Positions 11,609-21,857 of a stretch of DNA of 64,000 bases are shown in pieces. The stretch's first letter is position 1. Each line of letters opens with the position of its first letter. The DNA is from Corylus avellana. Taxonomy: Eukaryota; Streptophyta; Magnoliopsida; Fagales; Betulaceae. The notes under the pieces are model-generated. The model was not told the origin of the DNA, made no database searches, and was given only the letters and a program-made list of their open reading frames with translations. Location of the stretch: NCBI RefSeq assembly GCF_901000735.1, contig NC_081543.1:28852771-28916770 (forward strand). Reading direction: 5' to 3'. Both the position numbers and the translations under genes were made by a program.

Positions 11609-12850
11609 CTAAGGAAAAAGGCTACTAAATTTACCATGGTAAATGGAACTTCATACAAACGAGGTTTCATGTTACCACTCCTTAAATGTGTTTCCAAAGA
11701 AGAGGGTAATTATATACTTCGCAAGATTCACGAAGGTATTTGTGGAAGTCATTCAGGTGAAGGAATGTTGGCACATAAGGTGGTCTGGGCAGGCTTCTAT
11801 TGGCCTAACATGACCAAGGACTCGATAGAGATGGTCAAAAATTGCGACAAATGCCAACGTTTCGCCAACATTACCAAGCAACCCCCAGGAGAATTAAGCT
11901 CAGTCTCCTCACCATGGCCTTTCTCGCAATGGGGGGTAGATATAGTGGCACCACTACCTCGAGGAAAGTGGGTGTTCGATTTGCAGTAGTAGCTCTAGAT
12001 TATTTCACAAAGTGGGTAGAAGTGGAGGCCCTAGTGAATATAATAGCCAAGAGTATAGAGAAGTTTTTTATGGAAGAATGTCATCTGCCTGTACGGCATT
12101 CCACACGCATTCGTCACGGACAATGGAAAGCAATTTGATTGCGATTCATTCATAGAATGGTGTGTCAAACTCCAAATAAGAAATTACTTCTCGTCCCTTG
12201 GACATCCCCAGGCAAACGGGCAAGTTAAAATCACTAACAAGTTAATCTTCAAACTTTTGAAGAAGAAACTTGGAGACCGAAAAGGAGATTGGATGGAAGA
12301 TCTTCCAGAGGTTCTCTGGGCTTATCGGACTACGAGACGGACTCCAACTGAGGAAACTCCCTATGCTTTAGCTTTCGGGACCAAAGCGGTGATACCTGCA
12401 GAAGTGGGCTTGGGCAACTTTCGAGTAGAAACTTTTCAGCCTGAGAATAATGATGAGGGCTTACTGCTGCATCTGGATCTGCTACAGGAGAAGCGAGATC
12501 AAGCTCAAGTATCCATGTCAGCATACCAGGGGAAAGTAGCTCGGTATTTTAACAAGAAGGTCAAACATTGAAGCTTCAAAGTCAGAGATTTGGTCTTGCG
12601 AAAAGTTACCATCACCATCAAAGATCCAACTGAGGGCAAGTTAGCTCCCAATTGGGAAGGACCTTACAAGGTGACCGAGTGCCGAAGAGCGGAGCTTACT
12701 ACCTCGAGGGCTCTGAAGGAAAGACACTCCCTAGGCCGTGGAACGCGAGCATCTCAAAAAGTACTTTGTTTAAGTTGTAATTTCGTAAAAGGGATTTATT
12801 GTTATTTTGATTATTTCTTTTCTTTTATGACTTGTTTCATTGAATAAAAA
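11609..12850 (+). pseudogene. Element C integrase (frameshifted, catalytic Glu changed)
   Basis: The zinc-binding segment (IHEGICGSHSGE, then NCDKCQRF) lies at about 11725-11870. The first catalytic Asp is in WGVDIVAPLP and the second in TDNGKQFD (about 12110-12135, after a frame change). The position normally Glu in the GQVExTN motif reads GQVKITN (about 12220), so the DDE triad is lost. 12257-12571 carries the LWAYRTTRRTPTEETPYAL block, and 12590 onward the GKLAPNWEGPYKV C-terminal (GPY/F-like) module. It would insert DNA copies into the genome; here it is inactive. Confidence 0.75.
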
Positions 12851-12879
12851 TCTCCTAAAGTTGCATCACTTGAAAGGAC

Positions 12880-13390
12880 TATAACCCTCGAATAGGTATG
12901 AAGTTAGAGGCCCCTCTTGACTAACTTCTCGGACAGGTTTCCGAAGGTAGTCAGAGGAAACAGTCAAAGAGACTATAACTCACCTCTCAACTTACCTCTC
13001 GGACAGGTTTTTGAAGGTAGTTAGAGAGAGACAGTCGAAGAGACTATAATTCACTTCTCGACTCACTTCTCAGACTGGTTTCCAAAGGTAGTCAGAGGAA
13101 ACAGTCGAAGAGACTATAACTCACCTCTCGGACAGGTTTTCGAAGGTAGTTGAAGAGAGACAGTTGAAGAGACTGTAACTCACCTCTTGACTCACTTCTC
13201 GGACAGGTTTTTGAAGGTAGTCAAAGGAAACAGTCGAAGAGACTATAACTCACCTCTCAACTTACCTCTCGAACAGGTTTCCGAAGGTAGTTAGAGAGAG
13301 ACAGTCGAAGAGACTATAACTCACCTCTAAACTCACTTTTAATTCATCTCATTATTAACATCTCAGGCAGGTAGTCCGAGGGGATCTTCT
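12880..13390. repeat. Tandem repeat of about 70 bp in element C 3' region
   Basis: The unit contains CAGTCGAAGAGACTATAACT, then CACCTCTC, CGGACAGGTTT and GAAGGTAGT. The CAGTC(G/A)AAGAGAC anchor occurs at about 12961, 13032, 13102, 13161, 13231 and 13302, so spacings are 71, 70, 59, 70 and 71 bp; one unit is 11-12 bp short. It lies between integrase and the antisense ORF. No coding is seen. Confidence 0.8.
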
Positions 13391-14187
13391 CAGCTAAACC
13401 CTCGGACAGATATCCAAAGGAGGTTGGAACTTAAGAATGGTTAAGAGGTGATTACTATTTTCAAGTTCTCTTCTAAATTGCGGGAAAAAAGATAAGATTA
13501 TATGAACAATTATCTACTGCAAAGAAGTAAAAAAGTCTTTCATTAAAAAAAAAAAAAAAAAAAAAAAAATTGAAAATACAATCAGACCCTTCTTGGGTTA
13601 GTTGGCTTAAGTGCTTCAGCAGCAGCAGGTGCATCAATAGGGACTTGAGGCTCCACGGCTTGGCCATTGTCCGAGAGCTGGTCTTTATCTCTAGGAGTAT
13701 AGCCAAACTCAAAGATCCCCTTAGCATCTGGCATTTGCTCTTGTCCAAGCGAGATGACTTGCTCAAGGGATTAGTAAACTTAAAAGCAGACCAATCAGAG
13801 GATAATCGGTATCCACCCGAGGGGGATGAGCACAGCGAAGGGGGGTCACAGTCCTTCCTAACACAGCTAAGGAGCCTCATCGATCGAGCTTTTACCCCGA
13901 AAAAAAAGGGATTTGGAATTAGCTTCATCAGTGAAGGGAAGATTATCGGCCTCCATGGTATTGAGGTCTATGGAGCAGGAAGGATCCTGAGCCCAACCTC
14001 GAAAAGTCTCGAAGCCGAAGGTAATCCCATCTAACCAAGCATTGTCGCGTGTCCAGAAGGCATATGACAACTGTTTCTCATACTTACAGGCTCGATCATC
14101 GGCTTCTCGTAGCTGAAGCTCGGTCACCTTAAGCTTATCCTTAAAAAACTTCTTCCTTTCCTCAACCACTGACCAGGCTATGCAAGC

Positions 14188-14367
14188 ATCCTCGGCCACT
14201 GCCCTCTGAACATCCCTCTCAGCTTGAGCCTCCCTGACCTACCTCAGAACCTGACCTAGTCTTTCCGCAAGCTGATTATCCTCGGCCACTGCCCTCTGAA
14301 CATCCCTCTCAGCTTGAGCCTCCCTGACCTGCCTCAGAACCTGACCTAGTCTTTCCACAAGCTGATT
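14188..14367. repeat. In-frame 90-bp tandem duplication in the antisense ORF
   Basis: Two 90-bp units, 14188-14277 and 14278-14367, nearly identical and in frame (30 codons each). On the minus strand they encode a coiled-coil-like AERDVQRAVAED / LAERLGQVLR unit. The differences include the one that makes a stop (TAG for CAG) in the unit nearest the ORF end. Confidence 0.8.
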
Positions 14368-15768
14368 ATGGTCCTCCATTATTATTGAGTTTTCTTCTTG
14401 AAGCCGACCATTATCAGCTCGGAGAGCCTCCATTTCGGCCTCGACAGCTTCAGTTTGAATCAGAGATTATTGCTGACTGACAGCCAGCAATTCTGTATCT
14501 TGTTGGGAGATAACTCTCCTTAACATTGTATTCTCGGCCTTGGACTCCAACAATTTTCACTCCAACTCAGCAAGTTTAGCTTTCCATGGTGTCAGACTCC
14601 TCAGCCGAATTATGCGTAACTTTCATGACGTCACAGTAAAGGAACAACGACCTCATCATACTCTAAAACAAAAGAAAAAGTTAGTATATACAAAGCATTG
14701 CAAAACAGTTGAAGAGGAAAAATGATACTTACGACAAGCTGGTAGTAGAGGCAGGTCTCCGCCATGCCTCGGGCGGTGTGATCATGCTGCCCAGTTAACT
14801 AATCATGGGGCACCAATGCCACCAGGGCAGAGAAAGGGTTCCACAAGAGATCACCCCCAAGCTTTATGAGGGGGTAACCTACCGACCATCTGACGCCAGG
14901 GGGTTGAACCCTGGACTCGCTTGCGGCAGAGTTGCCTTTGGCTATAAACTCCTCTGCACCAGGAGTAGTAATAGCCCGAGAACCACTCGGGCAAGTTGCC
15001 TGAGAGCTAGCATCAACTTGCATCTCCCTTTGCGCCTCAGTAACCGACGGTCTTACCAACTCGGCTACAGGAATCACAGGCTCAGGCCTTTCATCCTCGT
15101 TCCCCACCGAAAAGTCCGAGCACATCTCTATCACAACCTCCTCCAGGATACGATTGATGTTAGGACCCAAATGAATTGGAGTAACCGACTCCACAGCGAT
15201 TACAGGAGTCGAGACGTCGGCAGGCTCGGCCAAAGGAACTGCCGAGAAGGGGGCAGAAGAAATGGGCTAGCGGTATGCACTAGGCGGGCGAACAACAGGC
15301 TTAAGGCCCCCCGCCCTTCAGGCTGCCAAGAGTTGGGCAAGCTTTTGCTTGCCCGCTTCAATAGCATTCGAGGACCTTAGCGGCTTGGCCACCTTATCTT
15401 TTTTTAGCATCGGCTGCTTAGCCTCCTTGGGCTCGTCAACAAGCCTTGAAATAGGAGTCTTCAAGGGCTCACCTTTCGGACGCTTGTTTTTCTTCTTCAT
15501 AGGCGCTCTCTTCACATCCTTCTTAATTGGCCTCACTACAGACTGAACCCCATCCAGACGGGGTCTCTTCACAGCTTCAGGCACTGCACCCTCCGTAGTA
15601 GGAGTTGGCCTCTTCATGGCCTCAGACGCCCTACCCTCCGAGGCGTTCTGCTTCTGCGCAACCATGGGCGCCACATCTTTCGGTCTCTTTGATTTACCAA
15701 GACCGAACCTGAGAGTGTATAGATAATATTTCAACTTGGCTGAAGTGACCAAGGTCTTAAATAGAGTA

Positions 15769-15977
15769 TGTAACACCCTAGTCCCATATTGAAAAGATGA
15801 GAAGAAGCCCACATAGAGTGGGTGGTTTATAAAGATAGTTATGGGTGCTAAGTCCCACATTGCCTAGTTACTAGGTGAAACTGGGCTTTATAATGAATTT
15901 TAGGGAAGCTCCAAATTGACTAGTCCTTTTGGGGCGGTAGCACAGATGTGGCTAGCGCTTTTTTCTGGGTCGTTACA
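15769..15977. mobile_element. TRIM solo LTR with 5-bp target duplication
   Basis: A 209-bp sequence starting TGTAACACCC and ending GTTACA, flanked by a perfect GAGTA duplication (15764-15768 and 15978-15982). It is homologous to both LTRs of the TRIM at 37380-37866, sharing GATGAGAAGAAGCCCACAT-type and GGGTGCTAAGTCC(C/G)ACATTG blocks. It sits inside the antisense ORF of element C, so it is younger than that element. Confidence 0.85.
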
Positions 15978-16650
15978 GAGTAGCACTCTCATGATTTCGG
16001 GCCCAGGTCATAACCATGTTCACATGAGTGTGCTCCTCCAAAGACAACACCAGTTCAAGACCAGCGTCATCCATTGGAAAACTCGTTTCCTGAGGAACGT
16101 TCGGACCTTCCACCCTCTCCGAATGGGCAAACTCCCATTGTCCCTGAGCAAAGAAAAATTTATTCTTCCATGATCGGTTGCTGGTGAGAGTTCTTTCAAA
16201 CTGAACCAATTTGCCTCATAGGGCCTGAAAGTTGTAAAGCACCTCAGTCTTTGGGTTCTTAGTGAACCTGTACTCCGACAAGAATTCCCTGACAGTCAGG
16301 GATTTCTTGTCCCCCAAAGCCATCGGCCACAAGATTACGCAGCCAAAGAAAATTCTCCAAGCATTGGGGATGATCTGGGGAGGAGCCACATTCAAATGAC
16401 TCAATAACTCCCGAATGAGGCTTGGGAAGGGTAGTCTGAGACCTGCACGAAACATCTCCTTATACAGGCAGACTTCATGCTCCTCGGCGCTCACTACGGC
16501 GCCTTTTCGTTCATCATCAAACCAAAGTGTTACCGACTTCGGTATGTAACAATCCAGCCTGACTCACCTTCATCCTTTGATGATAAGGCAGCCTTCCTCA
16601 TGGCAGGATAAGAACCCCCGCTGTCTGAGCCAGAACCTTCTTCGTCACCC

Positions 16651-17410
16651 ATGAGGTACAAAAACACAGGGTATAATGACCAAAGAATACAAGGATGAGG
16701 ACTACAAATCAGTAAATGGATAACAGACAGACGAAGACGATCAACTGCAAGTTTAATGAACGGCAATAACAAATCCAAATGCTTAAGTAGTGGACTATTA
16801 GGATGAACAAACTGCTCACAAGAAGGAAGGGGAAGGTTTCAATAGATTGAAACCCTGAAAAATACTACTCTCAGAAAGAAGTAATAAGAAAAGAAATTAG
16901 AATGGAAGCAAGCTAGTTTGGGGGTTGGAAAAGTAGCAAATCTTTCGCAAGTAACAATGGTGTTTCAGGGGATTGGAAAACAGAAAATATGAAGTTTGGG
17001 GTAGAAGACCCTTCTTATAGGGAGTTTGAGAAGTTGAGAAGTTCAAGAAAGATGAAAAGGCCTCGGCACCTTGAAACCCTAGATGACGCTTCGGGAATGT
17101 GCGCATTGAATGCTGCATCAAGCGCGTCTTATCGCCTGTTAATAATGACGCGCGGTAGTTGAAAAGAAATCCTTTTGAGGCCGACACGTGGACGTACACT
17201 TAGCCATTCAAATCGACAGGCAGATGAATCGACAGACCCTCGGGCATATCGAACGTCTCGGAAAGAATTAGCAGGAGTAGTCCCACCAAAACCCGAACCT
17301 GAAATTAGGGTTTCCCCTCGAAGGCCTCGAACATACTGTCTTCTGGAGTTGGACATTAGGAGACCGATCCATCTCTAGTGAACACAAAAATTTCCGTAGT
17401 CATCCAGACC
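16651..17410. other. Element C 3' non-coding region
   Basis: Lies between the start of the antisense ORF and the polypurine tract. Short minus-strand ORFs are present (for example around 17200-16897), but I see no recognisable domain; it may hold the antisense promoter. Confidence 0.4.
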
Positions 17411-17425
17411 AGATTGGGGGGTAAC
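17411..17425 (+). promoter_or_regulatory. Polypurine tract of element C
   Basis: AGATTGGGGGGTAAC lies directly before the TGTTG start of the 3' LTR. This is the expected position and composition of the plus-strand primer. Confidence 0.65.
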
Positions 17426-18104
17426 TGTTGGGTTGTGGATTAGTCACATAAAGCCCGATGGACCCAAAGTCCAAAACTCCGTAAATACGTTGGGCTGCTA
17501 AGCCCTCAGTCGACTTAGCCCAAGGTCTCGGGCTCCAAGTCTGAGACATAACTCATGGGCCAAGATAGTCAAAGGCTGAAGGGCACATTGGTCATTCCAC
17601 CATGGAGATATAATCATATCATCCAATATCTAGATCATCTATATCAATTAGGATACGTCAGTTAGCACCTAAGTTAATGTGAGTGACCGAGTCCTACTCG
17701 GACACTCTAACTTAACATCGCGGAAGCTACACATCTGTTCCATGATCCTAGGATACTAGGATCACAGGGCAGCTAACAAACCTCATCCCTTTTTCAAGTA
17801 CCTGTATGGCAGAAATCAGGAGATAAGGCTCTGAAACGTGTGGGAGATCAAACTCCACTTATGCCTATAAATACGAATCAATTATCAATGTTAAGGTAAT
17901 CACAACTCTTACTATCTTGGCTTATTGTTGCTTACATATTTTCTCTCTCCCATCACTAACTTAGGCATCGGAGTATCCCTGCCAGGAGACTACCGGGGAC
18001 TATTACTTCTGTTTGTTCTTGTGTGCAAGGCCGACGCATCTTCAGACATCGTTATACTTCCCGGAGATTGTGCCACGTCATCCTTGGAAAACCGTGCATT
18101 AACA
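17426..18104 (+). repeat. 3' LTR of element C (679 bp)
   Basis: Begins TGTTGGGTTG and ends ATTAACA, the usual TG...CA ends, and is followed by AAACA, which matches the empty site in the other block (52291-52295). A TATAAATA box is at 17866-17873. There is no 5' LTR in the window to pair with it, so insertion age cannot be taken from LTR divergence. Confidence 0.85.
17866..17873 (+). promoter_or_regulatory. TATA box in element C LTR
   Basis: TATAAATA about 440 bp into the LTR, in the expected U3/R position. Transcription would start roughly 30 bp downstream. Confidence 0.55.
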
Positions 18105-18109
18105 AAACA

Positions 18110-18112
18110 CAT

Positions 18113-18152
<40 letters not shown>

Positions 18153-18648
18153 ATCATGTGTGCTCAATCTTATATTAAAATCTAAGGCCTCTAAATCTCT
18201 AACTTATGAAGAAGCAACAATGTTCATGCATCAACCTTGTAAGGCTTAAAAGTATTATTCCTTGAAACCAAATATTCTCCAATCAACATTATCGGTTGTT
18301 GGGGGTGGGAGTACTTTCTTCATCGAACTAACTAACCCTTTTCCAATATATCTTATATAGATATTTTCTGGGGTAGGTCCTACAGCACCCCCCTCCTACT
18401 CGGACACCCAACTTTGCAAGAACCCCAAAAAACTTTCTTCTATCTGTCTACCTACTGAACCCATCAAACATCAAAAGCAAAGAAAGATAATCTCAACCAA
18501 ATGGAATGAACAAAAAGAAGTGATTTTTGCTGAATCTATAAAAGCAGCTAAAGATTGTCATATATGATACAAAGATTGAGGAAAAATAATAACATAAATA
18601 AGAAATTGCATTGAGGTAAAAAAAAAAAAAAAAAAAAGACATACCAGT
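18110..18648. repeat. KNAT7 intron 2 remnant beyond element C
   Basis: Matches 52296-52842. It opens with a long poly-T run (18114-18149) that is only 7 T in the other copy. The match ends within the last bases of KNAT7 exon 2 (ACATACCAGT), after which the sequences are unrelated, marking the duplication or deletion breakpoint. Confidence 0.8.
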
Positions 18649-19476
18649 ATTTAAAAGTAAAAGTGTGTGTAACATTTCTCAAACGACAACTCGCTTTATA
18701 AACCATGTGCAACTAGCTCCCACTATTTCATTTTTAAATGTTGGGTCCGTCACATTACAAGGAGATCAACCGTGGATTTCTACGATGTAATGATGCATGC
18801 AGGCTTTCTCTATTAGAAACCATGCATTGTTGTTTGGAAGTGTGATAAACCATGGTTTTCAACAATGCAATTATGCAATGATACAGTATCATTTCTAGAT
18901 GTTTGGTTCCCTAACATTACAAGGAGAGCAACCATGCACTACAAAAAACCTGCACTTTATTGACGTGGCAAACAGACTCATGTTTGCTTACTAATAAAAT
19001 TTTTATCGCGGTTTGAATAGACAGAAAAAAAACATTTTAACGTTAGATTTTAATGTCAAAATTTTTTTGACGTACATTTTACACATCAAAAGTTTTAACT
19101 GTTAAGATGTTCAGTAAAATTTTGACGCGGTTCATAACATCGCCAAATTGATAAAGAGTATATATATATTATATATATAGAGAGAGAAAGAGAGAGAGAA
19201 GAGGAGATGAATCTTTTCCGGACGCGGTCAATTTGCACCTCAGAATTATTTCTCTGTTTCCTTTTATCAGCACGTCAGAACTAGTTCATTCCTTTTTTTT
19301 TTTTTTTTTTAATCTAGTTTATTTCTGACGTGCTAAAACTATGTAGATTTATATTAAAAAAAAAAATCATGATATTTACTTTATATAAGTTTTGGTTCAT
19401 CATTGCATAGAAATGTAAATAAGCCGCTGGAAATAATCTTAATCACCTTTCTTATGAAGTTTTGAATTTATAGCAA
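18649..19476. other. Non-coding; possible CACTA-type end at 18936
   Basis: Contains a diverged direct repeat of about 165 bp (ACATTACAAGGAGA blocks at about 18754 and 18919). At 18936 CACTACAAAAAACC is followed by TGACGTGGCAAAC-type sequence, reminiscent of the ends of plant CACTA elements. No second end is visible before the gap. Otherwise only AT-rich and (GA)n sequence. Confidence 0.35.
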
Positions 19477-19576
19477 NNNNNNNNNNNNNNNNNNNNNNNN
19501 NNNNNNNNNNNNNNNNNNNNNNNNNNNNNNNNNNNNNNNNNNNNNNNNNNNNNNNNNNNNNNNNNNNNNNNNNNNN
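19477..19576. other. Assembly gap (100 N)
   Basis: Exactly 100 N, usually a placeholder for unknown length. Element A is cut here inside its RNase H; its second RNase H, integrase and 3' LTR are not on the other side. Confidence 0.95.
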
Positions 19577-19930
19577 AATCTACTAGTGCCTGCCCTGTCC
19601 CTTCAATGCGGGTCTTGGGAGATACTCTAGGTCGAACTCCCTCAATTCTATCGCCCATTTGACTAGGAGGCCTAAAGTGTTTGGCTTACACAAGATTTGC
19701 TTTAATGGGTAATCCGTTAAAACTCAAATAGTGTGGGCTTGGAAGTAAGATCGCAACCTCCTAGCGGCCACCACTAGTGCGATTGTTAGCTTTTTTGGCC
19801 GCGAGTACCTAGTTTCTGCTCCATGGAGGGCTTTGCTAGAATAGTACACGGGTTGCTACACTCCTGCTTCCTCTCTGACCATGGCGGAACTGACCGCAAA
19901 TGGTGAAACTGCCAAGTAAAGATAGAGTGG
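19577..19930 (-). pseudogene. Element A RNase H fragment
   Basis: Minus-strand frames give KKLTIAL-like, LPIKQI-like and RIEGTGQALVD segments, the counterparts of the RNase H block in element C (GQALTDFLAEF), with stops and frame changes. The fragment ends at the N gap. Confidence 0.5.
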
Positions 19931-19939
19931 TTCTCCCTC

Positions 19940-20544
19940 CTAAGGTCTGTTGAGGAGTGGTGCACTTGACAAGTACGCCTTCAGTTGCTTAAAGGCCTCA
20001 TCGCACTCTTCCCCCCAAAGAAAAGCCTTTGGTAGAATTTTGAAGAAAGGCAAGCACTTGTCAGTCGCTCTTGATACAAACCTGTTGAGGGCCGTGATGC
20101 TTCCCGTGAGTTGTTGGAGCTGCGTGGTGTTGGTTGGGGGTCGCATATCCAAGACTGCCTAGATTTTCTATAGGTTCACCTCAATCCCTCTCTGGGACAC
20201 TATGAATCCTAGGAACTTCCCCGCGGAGACCCTGAAGGCGCACTTGGCTGAGTTCAGCTTCATACGATAATTCCTCAAAGCTTGAAAAGTTTCCTCAAGG
20301 TCTTTCTCATGGCAGGTCACTTGTTTGCTCTTTACCAGCATGTCGTCCACATACACCTCAACGTTTCTTCCCACTTGATCCCTGAACATGTGGTTCATCA
20401 GCCTCTTGAGTCCAAAGGGCATGACTCTGTAACAATACAGCCCACGGTCTATAATGAATGTCGTCTTCTCCTCATCCAAATTATCCATATGAATTTGGTT
20501 ATACCCTGAGAAGGCATCCAGGAAACTGAGTGACTCATGGTTGT
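19940..20544 (-). pseudogene. Element A reverse transcriptase, C-terminal part
   Basis: Starts at the element B junction with HESLSFLDAFSGYNQIHM, then RVMPFGLKRL, the catalytic VEVYVDDMLVKSK motif, GKFLGFIVSQRGIE, and LQQLTGSITALNRF. An in-frame stop separates 20168 from 20152. The N-terminal half of the enzyme is at 29131-29440, across element B. Confidence 0.8.
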
Positions 20545-21857
20545 TGTTCACAATTACCTACCTAAATTAATAGGCAAATAACTAGATGTTTTACCTACAA
20601 GTGCACGAGGTCAACATAGTAGTATAGTGTGCAAATACGGAGTCACTCCCACGAGGATTGCTGAATCTTATCTAAAATCAATTCCTAAAGATAAAACAAA
20701 AGATTGGATTTAAGTTGATAATGATAAAAAGGTAGGGCTTTGATATCCACCACTAATTATATTTAGCCAATATATCAATATGCCAATGTTTTGATCATGT
20801 TATGAATATCTAATGTTTGTCAACCTAAGGGCATCGGTGTCTACTCCTTAAGCTATTGATTTCCCTGAGCAATGAATTAGGCATGGATGTCTACTCTAAT
20901 TCTATTCTTTCTTAAAGGATTTAGCATGGGTGTCTACTAAGTTGTTCTTTAAAAAAGCATAAAACAGTGGAAATCGACAAACATATGAGGCCTAGGGCAT
21001 GGGTGTCTACTCCCGGTTCCCCATGTTGATTAACCCAAGAACCCGGTGTGGATTTCTTTTGTTACTTATGTTAAACCCAGGACTCGGTCATCCAAATTGA
21101 TTTAATTAACTAGTCCATACCACATGCACATGTTGATCAGGCACACACATATGAGGAATTCATAAAACTAGGTATTAATCAAGTTAGACATCATAACAAG
21201 ATCATCACAAAGGCGCCAATATTGAATATTAACAAAACATAACTAGGGCTTCAATCTAGCCCTACTAATTAAATTAGTTACACATAAAGTTGATGTTAAA
21301 CATCTTTATAAAATAAAAGAAAAGAAAGGAAAAGAATAAACCCAAAACTTCAACTTGAAGAGCTCCAATTCTTCTCCTTACAAAGCATACCTATTCTAGA
21401 GGCTTAAGGGTCTATTTATAGGCTTTAGAAGTCCTTGATAAACTAGTAAACCTAAGAATTTCGTAGGGTTTCAAAACGTATTACAATTGGGAGTTGGAAA
21501 ACCCTAATATGGAAATACTAGCATTATGGCCGCAGCTTTGATGTGTCTCCTGCGCATAGGTGCGATCGATCGCAACCCGTGTGCGCTATTGCGTACTCGA
21601 GGCCACTTCATGCTTTGTCTTCTCCGGTACTGCACTCGATCGCAGGGAACCTATGATCGATTGCAGTGTCAAGGGCTCCCACTTTTCCCATTTTCTCTCT
21701 TTAAGCCCAAATCTTCCAGATTTACTTCATTTTCTTCCAAAAGCCTACAAAAGTATGGAAAACACAAAAAGGAATTAAAATGGCCTAATTAACTAAAACC
21801 AAAGGATTAAGACATGAAAGTTAAGATTTGAAAATATGAATATTTTAGCACATAACA
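20545..21857 (-). repeat. Element B 3' LTR (1313 bp)
   Basis: Plus-strand ends TGTTCACAATTACC and GCACATAACA. Holds four spaced copies of a GCATGGGTGTCTACT-like motif (about 20829-21012), a minus-strand TATAAATAG box (21412-21420), and CGATCG palindromes upstream of it (about 21562-21665). Confidence 0.85.
21412..21420 (-). promoter_or_regulatory. TATA box of element B 3' LTR
   Basis: TATAAATAG on the minus strand. The same box occurs in the 5' LTR (28647-28655) and in the related solo LTR (31116-31124), at equivalent positions. Confidence 0.6.

Larger units (their letters stand above)
13867..16650 (-). pseudogene. Antisense ORF of the Tat element ('gypsy-type transposon' protein), broken
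   Basis: Reads against the element. It starts about MGDEEGSGSDSGG (16650), then GLRLPFPSLIRELLSHL and NAWRIFFGCVILW (16450-16320), which resemble the Pfam 'putative gypsy type transposon' N-terminal domain. Next comes WKNKFFFAQGQWEF, a Lys/Arg-rich part (15720-15320), an acidic linker (15233-14799) and a coiled-coil part (14433-13870). Lesions: stops between segments, a solo LTR insertion at 15769-15977, and a CAG to TAG change in the second coiled-coil repeat. Tat elements (Grande, RIRE2 and others) are known to carry antisense ORFs downstream of integrase; the function is not established. Confidence 0.55.
7113..18104 (+). mobile_element. Element C: degenerate Tat-type Ty3/gypsy LTR retrotransposon, 5' LTR lost
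   Basis: The order gag, protease, RT, RNase H, archaeal-type RNase H, integrase, long non-coding 3' region with an antisense ORF, then a 3' LTR is that of the Tat lineage. The left junction (7112/7113) goes straight from KNAT7 intron sequence into gag, so the 5' LTR, PBS and leader are gone. The right end is an exact LTR end followed by AAACA (18105-18109). The unoccupied site is visible in the other block at 52291-52295. About 650 bp of host sequence present there (51638-52290) is missing here, so one deletion took the flank and the 5' end of the element together. Many stops and frameshifts make it non-autonomous. Confidence 0.85.
1..18648. repeat. Duplicated PLD-KNAT7 block, left copy
   Basis: Matches 39958-52842 in the same order and orientation, interrupted by element C and local indels. 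The best conserved parts are 3650-4270, 4680-5090, 5215-7112 and 18110-18648. The right end of the match falls four bases inside KNAT7 exon 2 (compare 52839-52842). Exons 1 to 3 of KNAT7 are absent from this copy. A segment of about 1.2 kb that holds exon 3 in the right copy (about 48440-49655) is replaced here by about 120 unrelated bases (5092-5214). Confidence 0.85.

Noticed and set aside
12880..13390. Regular repeats as a CRISPR-like array
   Set aside because: Units are contiguous and of about 70 bp with no unique spacers, inside a plant retrotransposon.
15769..15977. Cassandra-type TRIM with 5S rRNA promoter
   Set aside because: The LTR lacks recognisable 5S internal promoter boxes; it fits a different TRIM family.
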